64,000 bases of DNA from Omphiscola glabra (lineage: Eukaryota > Mollusca > Gastropoda > Lymnaeidae): the NCBI GenBank assembly GCA_964017045.1, contig OZ024799.1, positions 28,159,596-28,223,595 on the forward strand. Direction: 5' to 3'. Positions within the stretch are counted from its first letter, which is position 1; every line of letters starts with the position of its first letter. The notes beneath the pieces are model-generated. The model was not told the DNA's origin. It saw only the letters and a list, made by a program, of their open reading frames with translations, and did not search any database. The translations under genes were made by a program, and so were the position numbers. Below, piece by piece: positions 44,491-55,865 of this stretch.

Positions 44491-47400
44491 TTGTGCATCT
44501 TTATCTGGGTCTCAATTTAAGCATATTGTCTGACACCAATTAAATAATTTTATAATTCCAATCTTGAGTTACTTCCCTTTGAAGATCAACGCCAGTAGTT
44601 GACCCTTCCGGCACGCAGTGACCTTGGTTTCTCAACCGGCTCCTTATAAGAAACAAAAGAAAAGGAACCATGTCTGTTTATTCTTCTTAAGCTTGTTGCC
44701 TGGCTCCGGCTAACCACTTGCAGCACCAGGGAGCAGTCGTTGTTTATTTCTGGTATTTTGTTTGTTTTTCATCCGTGTTTGTTTCGGTTGGGGGGCTATC
44801 GAGGATATGGCGAAACGTGGATCGATTAAAGGAGAATATTTGAGAGCTTGGATTGAACTGTTTGTCATAGAGTCTGCAGAATCAGTGATTAGTGAGTCTT
44901 CTCCCCGGGGCAACAGAATCTTTAAAAAAAAAAGTTAATTGAAACATCTTTTAAATGTACTTTTAAGCGACGGCAAAAAAGTGTGTGTGTGTGTGGGGGG
45001 TGGGGGGCTAGAAGAGAGTGGAGCGTTTAAAGCTTGGTGATGATAGAGAGAAATCAAGGACTAAGGTTTCTATTTCACGACCCTGGATATGACGTCAATG
45101 GAATTAGGTCAGTAAACTTGAGTAAAAAGGGGTTTTTGGGGGGGGGGGGAATCTGGTATTTTTTTCGAGACTGAATCTTGTGTAAGAGACATTGTGGTTT
45201 TGACCATACGATTGCACACTTTTTATTTAGGTCATAAAAATGTTGATTGTTGTATATACCGGGTTGGCCGTTTTCTTACTAATTCTGTTTAACATATGCA
45301 TCATTTAAAAATGTAATAAAAGGTGTGTTGTTTTTTACATCCCGATTATCACTTCAGAGCAGTTGGCTTCTGCTCATGTTGTTATACCTTTCTATCCAAT
45401 TTAAGATCGCTTGTTACTTTATGTACTCACTCGCTCTCTTCCCTTCACTCTTCCCCTCACTCATTCTCTCTCTGTTCCTGTTCACCCACAAACAACCTAC
45501 GCCCCGACACCTACAGACCCCCCCCCCCCAAGCTGACGTAATATAAAATACAAAACCCAGAGTTGTCAAGTACAGCTGTTGTTGCATCACAAATACTTTT
45601 TTTTTTAAAAAAGCAATTTTAGGCATAGAGTTTTGTATTAAGAGAAAGAAGTTGCGTTGAGAGACAGGCGCTGTCATATTTGTGTAGAAACAGAAACCGT
45701 TAAGGAGTCTGAAGGTTCTATGGCTGAATGCTACATTGACAGCCGTGCCACAGAAACGATTACTATTGGGCTTGAGTATTCTTAAAGCTCCCCCCCCCCC
45801 CCAAATTATATTTTATATATTTGAAATGTAAATGATGAAAAATTGATATAAGCGTATACTTTTTTGGGGTATGTGTACTGTGTATAATAAGCCAAGTGGT
45901 TTTGGCAAGCAGTGGGTCCACATCAGAATCAATGCCTAATCAAAAACGATTCCACCTAAGACCACCATCTCCGGATTTCTTTACTGAATTTTACATTCGT
46001 AATTGCATCTTCTCCACGTGAAAAAGCAAGCAAGCCTGTTAAAATTCATACCATTGCTTTCTCTCGCTCTGTTTATATCTCCCTCACCCCTCTCTGTCTC
46101 TCGCTCCATCTCTTTTTCTCCCCCCCTCCTCTCTCTCTCTATAACCATCTCTCTACCCCCACTCTCTCTCTCCACCTCTCTCTCTCTCTCTTCATCCGTA
46201 CATACAAACTCACTCGGTTTGCCCAACGACACTAGTCTAATGCATTCGTTTATGCACGATTCGAATCAGTATATTTATTTGTTATCATACATTGTCTGAT
46301 AGCTTTACTCTCGTGCCCACTGTTACCACGATGCCAGTTTTTAACAGAACTAAAAACGAAACAACCTATGCCATCTGACAGATGGAATTCTTGAAGAACT
46401 ACATAAGTAAAGAACAATTGAAATTCACTCGTTAAATACCCTCAATTTAGAGATTTATGTTTGCTGCGATCTTTTAAAATGTTATTTGGGCCTTAAATAA
46501 AATGACTGAGAACCCCATTCCATAACACTATATTTATGGTTTGTATGTGTGTTTGTGTGTATGCATATGTCTGTTTGTATGGAAAGTGGGGGTGGGGTTG
46601 AAAATATTCTTAGGTGTTGGGGAATAAAGGAAGTTCGGTATTTTCAAGCAGCGTCTGCACACTTACAACAACACGGGGCTTAGAACAAGGGTGAGATAAT
46701 GTACATTAATTGAGGATTTTCCCCTTGAGTTTCCTCCATATTTTTTAAAGCTCGATCCCAATTAAAGTCGGATACATCTAGCGCCCTAAATCGCTTAGGC
46801 TTAGGAGTATTAATTGCGCTATTTTTATCGCATTTATCTCCACGATCCCCTACTAATGCTCACAGCTAGACAAAGCAGGCATTGTCCCTGTGTTCCTGTT
46901 TGTCACCGAACATTCCCCATCGCAACCCACCCACAACAGCAGCAGCAGCATCGGCCAAACAATAGCAGGCTCTCGCGTATAACCCGGTGTCGGCTCTCTC
47001 ACCAGCCCCTAATGCGGACCAGAGTGTGTGTGTGTGGGGGGGGGGGCGAACTCCTCCACCGCGGCACACACAGAGTGTAATCACCAGGAGTCTTCGCGAG
47101 CCGTGGACTTCACGTGCGGGCACGGTGGGGGAAGCTGGGTCGGGGGATAGACAGACCCACCACTACTACTGCTGATGCCGTGGTGTGGAAAAGAGCGCTA
47201 GACAGACCTTGGTGTTGGTATTATCACCGTCTGTCTGTGAGCCGTGCCAGCAAAGTACAATACAAAAAATATATATGTACTGTTTTCACTATAACAAAAC
47301 AAGTTCTCAAGAACGTGATGGGTTCTAGGAATATCGTTGTTGTAACTGGATGTCTTGAATTTCTTCTTTCAGGCTCGGGATTTTAAAAGGGAAAGAAAAA

Positions 47401-47788
47401 AAAATAACGGAAAAAATTTTTTTCATCTCCTGAAAGTAATGTCGTTTGCCTTATTGTTTTTATTTGTGTGAAGTGTTTATAAGAAAAGTGGTGCCATTTT
47501 ATCGGATTACTGTGGCCGACACAGACGGAGGTGCGGCCCGGGTTGTTTAGACAATGTTTCTTGACTAGACGATTTGCTCGGGAGTGTGCCCCTCTAGGGA
47601 CGGCTACAGTGATTTGATGTAATATCGTGAATTTCATTCGGCCTGGCCGCTTGCAGGAATATTAGGTTTGGCTTGTGTAAGCTTGACTGACCACGGGTCA
47701 CTGCTTGGTAAATGCATTGTTGTGTGTTGTTGAACACAGTTAATATATCATACATTCTCCAATTGATATCTATAATTTCACTGCGTAT
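44491..47788. other. 3.3 kb mostly unique sequence, no gene recognised
   Basis: It contains GT and G runs (44981-45008, 45138-45150), C-runs near 45518-45529 and 45789-45802, a long imperfect CT microsatellite (46057-46192) and GTGTGTGTGTGGGGGG near 47024-47046. Pyrimidine-rich frames (for example 46003-46299) are compositional. A GC-richer patch at 46860-47240 has several overlapping frames on both strands that I cannot assign. Confidence 0.45.
46057..46192. repeat. Imperfect (CT)n microsatellite
   Basis: Long pyrimidine tract of CTCTCT blocks broken by CCCCC, ATCT and ACC. Confidence 0.9.
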
Positions 47789-47984
47789 CAGGGGGTTCTT
47801 AAACCTGTGGCCCACGAACTCCAGGATCCGAAAGGGTCTTTGAAAAGTGACAGCGGGTTAGCGATCTTACATTTTTTGGTATTTTTCAAAATATCAATTC
47901 TAAAACGTTATTCTAATGAAGTGTCTTTGGCCTTCAGTTTACTGGAAAACGCGGTCCATGAACCTAAAAGGTTAAGAACCCCGG
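47789..47984. mobile_element. Degenerate hAT-like MITE
   Basis: The left end CAGGGGGTTCTTAAACCTGT then GGCCCACGAACTCC pairs with a right end that reads in reverse CCGGGGTTCTTAACCTTTTA then GGTTCATGGACC. Roughly 25 of the first 33 bases match as inverted repeats. The centre is AT-rich and non-coding. No target duplication survives. Confidence 0.65.
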
Positions 47985-48438
47985 CTTGTAGGCAAATACT
48001 CATTGTCTTTTTAAATTATTAAAAAAAAAAAAACTCTTTTAAACAGTACTTAGACTTATATAATTTCTTCCTTCTCACTAAATATGCTTGAATTGGTCTA
48101 AGCTTGGTTTATCTACTTTATATCTTTAACACTGTGATTACTATAGTACCGGGTATTATTTATTCTAAAGACACTGTTCATACCTAAAGTCATGAAGTAT
48201 CTTTATATTAACTCTAGTTACTATAACTAATATATTTCTGAGCACATACTATTTATTTGTTAATTATTAGTGATTATATATATGTATACACGATGTCTGC
48301 AGTACTTTCTCACTCAACTGTTTAGCTTTGATTAGCGTTCCTAGTCCCGGATTCCTACCCCCCCCCCCTTTTTCCCTTTTTGCCTTTTCCTCCCCCACAC
48401 ACTGTCTCTCATCTCTTTTTTTTTTTTATCTTACCGAG
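47985..48438. other. Unique AT-rich stretch
   Basis: A-run at 48020-48032, C-run at 48358-48368, then a long pyrimidine tract leading to the candidate exon at 48439. Confidence 0.45.
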
Positions 48439-48483
48439 AATAAGGAACACATGCCAGCAAACATTGCCCTGATTCCAGGGCAG
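48439..48483 (+). CDS. Candidate 45-bp exon
   Basis: A long pyrimidine tract (48394-48430) leads to ATCTTACCGAG, and the downstream border GGGCAG|GTAAGA is a near-consensus donor. The 45 bp are exactly 15 codons in phase: NKEHMPANIALIPGQ. The acceptor is GAG rather than CAG, a weakness. No family can be assigned from 15 residues. Confidence 0.3.
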
Positions 48484-48900
48484 GTAAGAAGGGCCAGATA
48501 TTTTGACTTGCGTGAAATATAATCTGAGCTGTTGCCACGACACACATTTGTCCAAATCGTAATCATCAGTCAGCTGTGAGCTCTCGAACATTTGCATTCC
48601 TAATGAAGGGTTGAGAACAGAATCAAGGATAACATCCTGTAGCTGAGACTGAGATCAACAAGCCCCGTGAATGATGAAGTGAAAACATGGTACGTGAACG
48701 CTTGAATAACGACACAAAGGCAATCAAGGGAAAAATATCGTCCGAAAACCTTGATGAAATTATTTAAAATAATAATAAATAAAGAGAAGCAAATCAGAAG
48801 TGCCGGTCACGCGAATTAGTCGGTGCTAATTCAAATTGCGTCATCTATGACAATGGGGGGTGTTCATATTATCGTTCATTATCACTCTGTGCTCCGTGTC
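48484..48900. other. Unique sequence, no gene recognised
   Basis: Nothing recognised. Confidence 0.4.
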
Positions 48901-48904
48901 TGGC

Positions 48905-48985
48905 GTTTAGATTGTGTCGTGTCTAGTGTGTAGATTGTGTCGTGTCTAGTGTGTAGATTGTGTCGTGTCTGGCGTGTAGCAAGAC
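48905..48985. repeat. 23-bp repeat, about 3.5 copies
   Basis: TAGATTGTGTCGTGTCTAGT followed by GTG. Outer copies have GGCGT in place of AGTGT. Confidence 0.92.
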
Positions 48986-49184
48986 TTTATCGACACATAA
49001 AGTGAGTGTTTCTCCCTCTCGCAAATGTGTCTACTACACGACCTGAGCCGATACGGACAGTTAGCGGAGTGAGCTCGTAAATAATAGAGTTGGCACAGCT
49101 GACTGTGGTGTGGTGATCCCAGGCCGTGATCAAAACCTAAAACCAGAAGTCATTCACATTGACATTCTGCATCTATTTGTTCAG

Positions 49185-49575
49185 GACTTGACCAAAGCTC
49201 TTGGCTGTTTTACCAGCGTTGTTAGAGTATGGCTGTTTCAGTGTTGGAAGAGGAAAGCTGGCATCTATTGGTACATTTAGTGGAGGGAAAGATTTTTCAA
49301 ATGTTGCTGTTGTTATTGATGATACCAAGACAGTTAAAAAAATATTTATACGTTTTGGTCAGTACCAAAAGACCATGTATGACATTTATTTTCTTTTGAT
49401 GTTTTATGTCAACACTAAATGTCATTTTAACATTTATTTGTTCTTTATTACATATATGTATTTTATGTTATTGTCACGATTATGTCTCTTTTAAAATATT
49501 TTTATGTACAGCGCGGTGAGCCTAGCCCTAGGCTGGGGTACAGCGCTATATAAGACAGCAAATAATAATAATAAT
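49185..49575 (+). mobile_element. LINE or SINE 3' end with (AAT)n tail
   Basis: The segment 49507-49575 reads TACAGCGCGGTGAGCCTAGC, CCTAGGCTGGGGTACAGCG, CTATATAAGACAGCAAATAA and (TAA)n. This resembles the conserved tail of many invertebrate LINE/SINE families. A 97-codon + strand frame (49201-49494: LPALLEYGCFSVGRGK, then DDTKTVKKIFIRFGQ) stops 12 bases before the tail and may be decayed element sequence or unrelated DNA. Only the tail is well supported and the left boundary is a guess. The (AAT)n tail runs directly into the 60-bp array. Confidence 0.55.
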
Positions 49576-51105
49576 ATGCTGTCATGGTTATATTCTTCCA
49601 CGGTCTTGCTGTCATGGTTACCATCTTTCGCGGTCATGCTGCCATAGTCATGATCCTTCACGGTCTTGCTGTCATGGTTACCATCTTTCGCGGTCATGCT
49701 GCCATAGTCATGATCCTTCACGGTCTTGCTGTCATGGTTACCATCTTTCGCGGTCATGCTGCCATAGTCATGATCCTTCACGGTCTTGCTGTCATGGTTA
49801 CCATCTTTCGCGGTCATGCTGCCATAGTCATGATCCTTCACGGTCTTGCTGTCATGGTTACCATCTTTCGCCGTCATGCTGCCATAGTCATGATCCTTCA
49901 CGGTCTTGCTGTCATGGTTACCATCTTTCGCGGTCATGCTGCCATAGTCATGATCCTTCACGGTCTTGCTGTCATGGTTACCATCTTTCGCGGTCATGCT
50001 GCCATAGTCATGATCCTTCACGGTCTTGCTGTCATGGTTACCATCTTTCGCCGTCATGCTGCCATAGTCATGATCCTTCACGGTCTTGCTGTCATGGTTA
50101 CCATCTTTCGCGGTCATGCTGCCATAGTCATGATCCTTCACGGTCTTGCTGTCATGGTTACCATCTTTCGCGGTCATGCTGCCATAGTCATGATCCTTCA
50201 CGGTCTTGCTGTCATGGTTACCATCTTTCGCGGTCATGCTGCCATAGTCATGATCCTTCACGGTCTTGCTGTCATGGTTACCATCTTTCGCCGTCATGCT
50301 GCCATAGTCATGATCCTTCACGGTCTTGCTGTCATGGTTACCATCTTTCGCGGTCATGCTGCCATAGTCATGATCCTTCACGGTCTTGCTGTCATGGTTA
50401 CCATCTTTCGCGGTCATGCTGCCATAGTCATGATCCTTCACGGTCTTGCTGTCATGGTTACCATCTTTCGCGGTCATGCTGCCATAGTCATGATCCTTCA
50501 CGGTCTTGCTGTCATGGTTACCATCTTTCGCCGTCATGCTGCCATAGTCATGATCCTTCACGGTCTTGCTGTCATGGTTACCATCTTTCGCGGTCATGCT
50601 GCCATAGTCATGATCCTTCACGGTCTTGCTGTCATGGTTACCATCTTTCGCCGTCATGCTGCCATAGTCATGATCCTTCACGGTCTTGCTGTCATGGTTA
50701 CCATCTTTCGCGGTCATGCTGCCATAGTCATGATCCTTCACGGTCTTGCTGTCATGGTTACCATCTTTCGCGGTCATGCTGCCATAGTCATGATCCTTCA
50801 CGGTCTTGCTGTCATGGTTACCATCTTTCGCGGTCATGCTGCCATAGTCATGATCCTTCACGGTCTTGCTGTCATGGTTACCATCTTTCGCCGTCATGCT
50901 GCCATAGTCATGATCCTTCACGGTCTTGCTGTCATGGTTACCATCTTTCGCGGTCATGCTGCCATAATCATGATCCTTCACGGTCTTGCTGTCATGGTTA
51001 CCATCTTTCGCGGTCATGCTGCCATAGTCATGATCCTTCACGGTCTTGCTGTCATGGTTACCATCTTTCGCGGTCATGCTGCCATAGTCATGATCCTTCA
51101 CGGTC
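49576..51105. repeat. 60-bp minisatellite, about 25 copies, built from two 30-bp halves
   Basis: The unit is GGTCATGCTGCCATAGTCAT, GATCCTTCAC, GGTCTTGCTGTCATGGTTAC, CATCTTTCGC. The two 30-bp halves are related, so an older 30-bp repeat underlies it. Nearly all copies are identical; six carry TTCGCCGTC instead of TTCGCGGTC, mostly every fourth copy, and one has CATAATC. Frames of 548 aa (+) and 573 aa (-, 20-residue repeat KDHDYGSMTA and KDGNHDSKTV) are open throughout. The - frame runs at its C-terminus into the retroelement tail. Confidence 0.98.
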
Positions 51106-51623
51106 TTGTTGTCATTGTTTTGACCCTTCACGGTCATGTTGTCATGGCAATGTTCGTTCGCTGTATTGTTATAAAAATCCCGCCCCCACCAACTCCCTTC
51201 TCCTCTTTCCAAAATGAATATAATGAATGAGTAAATCCGTGGTTGACATGATTATAAACAGTGACATTTTTTCTATACCACTTTATCTTGAGCGCCAATA
51301 TCAATAAATATCCATCTGTTATGTATTGCCATTTCAAGTACCCACACTGTATCATGCATAATTTACATTTTTACGGAGGGTCACCCGATCTCTCTCTCTC
51401 TCTCTAATTTCATTAACATGTCTTTAAAAAAAATACTGCCAGTGGATGACAGTTGGCACCGTTATCAGATTTCATCGCGTCATTAATTATTCACCAGAAC
51501 GCTGCACTTGTACGCAGATAGCTGAGAGCGTCTGCTGTTCCAATTGTCATTATTTGAACTTTCTTGCACTCTCATTTCCCAACATGTTTTTTGCCATTCT
51601 TCCCTTTGTTACACTGCATTCAG
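51106..51623. other. Unique sequence after the 60-bp array
   Basis: Two more diverged 30-bp half-units (GGTCTTGTTGTCATTGTTTT, GGTCATGTTGTCATGGCAAT) extend to about 51165. Then a C-rich patch and a CT tract at 51391-51406, leading into a pyrimidine-rich stretch. Confidence 0.5.
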
Positions 51624-51697
51624 TTTCGCGGTAGAATTAACGCTGCATTTCAGCATTGCAAGTCAAACGTATCGCATCATATGGCAAACATCGATTG
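51624..51697 (+). CDS. Candidate 74-bp exon
   Basis: The acceptor TTTGTTACACTGCATTCAG lies behind a pyrimidine-rich stretch, and the donor GATTG|GTGAGT is near-consensus. Two frames are open: FRGRINAAFQHCKSN then VSHHMANIDW, or VELTLHFSIASQTYR then IIWQTSI. With two open frames and no family match, coding status is undecided. Confidence 0.25.
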
Positions 51698-51831
51698 GTG
51701 AGTTCACTGCCTTTATTTCTGTGTTTAAATATAATTATTTTTCCGAGGCTTAATATAAGCCTTCTACGAATAACCCTCCCAGAGAAGTTTTTTTTTGTTT
51801 GTAATGACGTCTCCGTGGAGTAGGATTTAAA

Positions 51832-52062
51832 TTGGTTATATTACTTCTACACATAGTGGGCCTTGCAGACGTTATATTACTTCTACACATAGTGGGACTT
51901 GCAGACGTTATATTACTTCTACACATAGTGGGAGTTAAAGACGTTAAATTACTTCTACACATAGTGGGACTTGCAGACGTTAAATTACTTCTACACATAG
52001 TGGGCCTTGCAGACGTTAAATTACTTCTACACATAGTGGGCCTTGCAGATGTTAGATTACGA
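51832..52062. repeat. 36-bp minisatellite, about 6.5 copies
   Basis: The unit is ATTACTTCTACACATAGTGG then GCCTTGCAGACGTTAA. GTTATATTA (first copies) and GTTAAATTA (later copies) form two blocks. Confidence 0.96.
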
Positions 52063-52262
52063 ACACGGAAAGTGGGACTTAAACGTCTACAGATTGCGCC
52101 TTAAAAGACCTTGCCAGATTATGTCTTCAGATTGCGTCGGCTTTAGAGACCTTGTCAGATTACGTCTTCAGATTGCGACTTAAAAGACCTTGCTAGAGTA
52201 TGCCTTCAGAGTGCGAGTTATAAGACATTATGTCTTCAGAGTGCGAGTTAAAAAACTTGGTT
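52063..52262. repeat. Degenerate ~36-bp repeat adjoining the 36-bp array
   Basis: About four copies of AAAAGACCTTGCCAGATTAT followed by GTCTTCAGATTGCG, strongly diverged. Confidence 0.75.
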
Positions 52263-54077
52263 CTAATTACATCTAAAGAGAGTGGCTTTTTTTATATTTG
52301 GTTTAAATACCTCAGATGACGTCTCTAGGGACCTATATTTTAATGCTTGGTAATACTGAGAAGTCTGGAAACGTAAGACAGTCTAGTTCAATGTGCTAGA
52401 GATTTTATTCGGGTCGCTAGCTTTTTGGTATTGATTTTTTTTCCTTCTAGAAAAAACATCAGATTAAAGTTATTAACGCTCCTCATCCCTTTTCGATAAC
52501 AGAAAAAAATATCCAAACCCTAAATTAAAAAGTAAAAAAAAAAAAAAATGGTTGGAAAGCTAAAAATGCAGTGATTCCAAAATTTGTGAAATGTTTTTCG
52601 CCATGTCTGAAAAGTTACACTATATTTGGATTGTATAGTTTAGTAGCTGATTTTTTAATTTTTTTTTTTGCGTATTGAGGATTGCAATTTTGGAAACGGG
52701 CACGACTCTAGCCTACCACACATACTTCCATTGATGACGTGTCCTTCAAAGACCGAGGATGTTTCTCCTACACATTCCTAGGCCATCTTTCCTTTGTTTT
52801 CTGATAGTACGCCCTCACCTATTTCTCTTCTATCGTTTCACTCCTATACACTTCGTGTCTATGTCTGCTGTAAATTCTGGATCAATGACTTCCATACACA
52901 ATGGGTATATGTCTCTTTTACATTTTGCGTCTACCCCGAAAGTGACTCTGCGCCACGTTCGAGTTCATGTGCACTACCATAAAAGTAGCACTATACAAAT
53001 TCATAAGGGCTACCAAAAAAAAAATATTACCAGTATCAATATTCTACCCCAATTCTTAGACTTGTCTTCCACCGTTACATCAGTATGTCCAAGTAAAAAC
53101 GAGTTATGTCACGTACTCTACTTTTATATAACAGCTACTAATGCCATATACCCACGTCTATCTAACAACTACTAATGCCGTGTACGCCATTTCTCTATAA
53201 CAACTAGTCATCTGATATACCCAACTTCCAGTTTCTCCCAACCTAGAGGTCCGGTGAAAGTAGCTCTTCGGTAACCGATATCCATCTCCTTCCTATTTGC
53301 TCACAATAGCCCCAAAACGCTGTAATAGGACGCACGCTAGGCATATATCACAAGGGGGAGACATAATTGTGAACCGTGCTGGGCCACGTTATTGAATTTG
53401 TCTACTCGGGTTGTCAGTTCAAAGCTGTAGCCGGCGTGACAACCCCGGCAGCCAGATGACGGGCGCTCACGGCTTAATTGTCCATGTCATACCGGTAATG
53501 GCCGTGTGGAGCAGTGTCGTGGCATTAATTGGTGGACGTGTTGGTGTTGTTGGTGAGGCGGTGGTAGACGGGAGGTGTTTCTTGGAAGCGAGTCAAAGAA
53601 ACTACAAAGAGTTGGTGTAGTCCTTAGAGGAGGGTTATGAGTTATGGCTTGTACATTTCTACAATGAACACGCCATTGTGCAGAGTGTCTACCGCCCCTC
53701 CCCCCCCCCACACACACACCCGGGTAACACACACCACACACTGAGACATACCACACACAAACACACAGACACACACCTCACAAACACACAACACACACAT
53801 ACCACACACTCTACAAACACACCAACCAACCAAAAACCTACATAAGCCCTGTGTACTCGGCACGTTGTGAATCAACCGCATGTTTTAACTGGCGGTGTTA
53901 CGTACCGTTATATGGTTTTGAAAATGTAATCTTTTTTAAGATTTGGCTCGTAGAATGAACACTATGTAGCAGAGCACTGAAAACCATTATGCGAAGAAAA
54001 CGTTCCCAAAGCAAGTGATATTAACAATACTCAATTTAATTATACTATAAAATTGTTATCCATCCAGTCCTGTGGCG
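52263..54077. other. 1.8 kb without a recognised gene
   Basis: The longest non-repetitive frame in the window, 138 codons on the + strand (52759-53175), is here, but it is rich in H, F, S and T and matches nothing I know. A CA-rich low-complexity stretch on the + strand occupies 53700-53825, preceded by a C-run. Confidence 0.4.
53700..53825. repeat. CA-rich low-complexity tract
   Basis: CACACA blocks with interspersed ACCACAC and ACAAACAC; C-run at 53699-53709. Confidence 0.9.
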
Positions 54078-54568
54078 CTACACCACATCCTTCCGCTCAG
54101 ACCTAACTGGTGCTTTTCTTTTCCTCGCTTGGATTCCCAGCTGCTGTAGATATTTTTCCACATCATCCATCCATCTAAGCCTAGGTCTGCCCCTGAGCCG
54201 TTTTCTTCTAGGGTTTTGGTGGTCCACCCTCTTCACTCCTCTGTCATTTGGCATCCTTTCTAAGTGTCCGGCCCAGCGTAGCCTGTCCTTTTTTTTATTT
54301 CTGCTAATAGTGTGGGATTCTGATATAATCTATACCATTCCTGGTTGGTTCGTATTCTCCATCCAAATTCGCCCTTTGCTGGTCCATAATATATTTTTCG
54401 GAGAACTTGTCTCTCACATGCTTTTAATAGTTTTTTTTGCGGTTTTGTTAGGCTCCAAATTTCACTTGCGTATGTTACAACTGGTCTGATTACAGTTTTA
54501 TATATAGTTTTCTTTGTTTTTACTTTTGAGTATATTCTGACTACTGAAGTACGCCCTGTATTCGGCCG
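54078..54568 (-). mobile_element. C-terminal end of a LINE ORF2 (reverse transcriptase), frameshifted
   Basis: Read on the - strand: RTSVVRIYSKVKTKK, TIYKTVIRPVVTYAS, EIWSLTKPQKKLLKA, CERQVLRKIYYGPA, WRIRTNQEWYRLYQ; then, after a one-base frame change at an A8 run (54289-54296), LRWAGHLERMPNDRG, RPRLRWMDDVEKYL and a TAG stop. The K-T-x-I-R-P-V-x-T-Y-x-S-E-x-W-x-L and L-R-W-A-G-H-x-x-R-M-P motifs are hallmarks of the region after the RT domain in several animal non-LTR retrotransposon clades. The upstream RT and endonuclease domains are absent or unrecognisable. A 5'-truncated, inactive copy; clade not assigned. Confidence 0.9.
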
Positions 54569-55781
54569 TTATTTATTCATTTATTTCTGTCAGTTATTCA
54601 TTTCTTTCTTGTATTAGGGATCCTAGGTATTATAATTGATTTACTTTTTCAAAAGTGTGGTTTCTAATTTTTATGGTTTCATCTGTCTGTTCTGCTTTTA
54701 CATAGTTATGTTTAAAAAAAAATTTTTAATTGTTTTTTTGTGTGGTTTACTTCCAGTTCTGCTTGTAGTGAATCATCTTATAACTCAATAAAGGCTTTTG
54801 ATATGTCTTCACTACTTGTCCCGAACAGAAAGTATCCTTGTATTGTTCCTCGAGTTAATATGTATGCTTCTTATAACTCTCTCCAATATTAGTTTAAATG
54901 GCAATTAAATTTTTATATAAATATAAATTAAGATATACAGAAACAAAATACTTTATAATCTTACAGCTTAACAAGTGAAAAGGTACACTATTCGAGAAAT
55001 ACAAATATTAACTTACACACACATATAAAGAATACAAACCTCCTCTAATATAATGTCTGGCATATGTAGGAGTTATAGCAAACATATTTTTATCGGCGAG
55101 GAAAGCTGCCGACCTATATATAAGGATTAAATCAGAATCATCTTGTAAACAATTTCTAGAAAATGTGTCAACTGATAGCATTCTTTAGAACAAATAGAAA
55201 GTATTCGAACTTAAACAACATTTTCCCAATCAAGTTAGGCGCGGGTAATGAGTGACACGGCACATTAACTCGGTGACGTCAATATCAAAGCAAAACAAAG
55301 GGGAGACAAGGGGTGGTCGCTAAAATGATGCTTACCCATATGCCTTCACAGTGGTCTGCATGCACATGCCTGTAGATATTCAGTTATCTGGCTGATAGTT
55401 CATAGTACTTTAAAAATAATAATCAAAATTATAACATTTCCCCCTCAAGTTTAGTCCATTAGATAAGTGGCATTTGCTCGATCAGAACTGGAAGATTTGT
55501 CTCGCGTCTAGCCAGTGGGCGTGTGATTTAAGGTTAACTTTATTGCAAACTAAAGGAAAACAAATGTCATGATTTTTTTTCTTCTTCTTCATTTTTGGTC
55601 CACTTGGTTGCCATTTATTACAGATAATCTTTGTTGTCAAGTTTTTATGTGACAGTACACAAAGCGCCACTTTAACATTGTTCGCTCGGGTGTCAACAAT
55701 GGTCTCGGTGTTGTCGCCGTCGGTGTCGCCTGACTCTTATTACGCTTTTGGATTGTACTTTTTTGTTATAACAACAATAGT
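54569..55781. other. 1.2 kb without a recognised gene
   Basis: AT-rich. The part next to the LINE fragment (to about 54860) could be more decayed element, but I see no protein similarity. Confidence 0.4.
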
Positions 55782-55865
55782 CTTCTGATGAACAACGTTT
55801 CACATCTAAATTATGCCTGCACGTTGTAGATGTATTACATGTTCAAGATACAAGTACGTATGTAA
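55782..55865. repeat. Dispersed direct repeat, copy 1 (pairs with 56860-56944)
   Basis: TCTTCTGATGAACAACGTTT, then CACATCTAAATTATGCCTGC, ACGTTGTAGATGTATTACAT, GTTCAAGATACAAGTACG. The copy 1.08 kb downstream differs at about three positions. Confidence 0.92.

Noticed and set aside
49491..51230. 548- and 573-codon frames as a repetitive protein gene
   Set aside because: Both strands are open solely because the 60-bp unit has no stop in these phases. The - frame ends in a retroelement tail, the + frame starts in the array, and no promoter or splice evidence is seen. The silent-site observation is kept as a low-weight finding.
52759..53175. 138-aa gene on the + strand
   Set aside because: Longest non-repetitive frame in the window, but composition (H, F, S, T) is that of pyrimidine-rich DNA, and there is no homology or gene signal that I can see.
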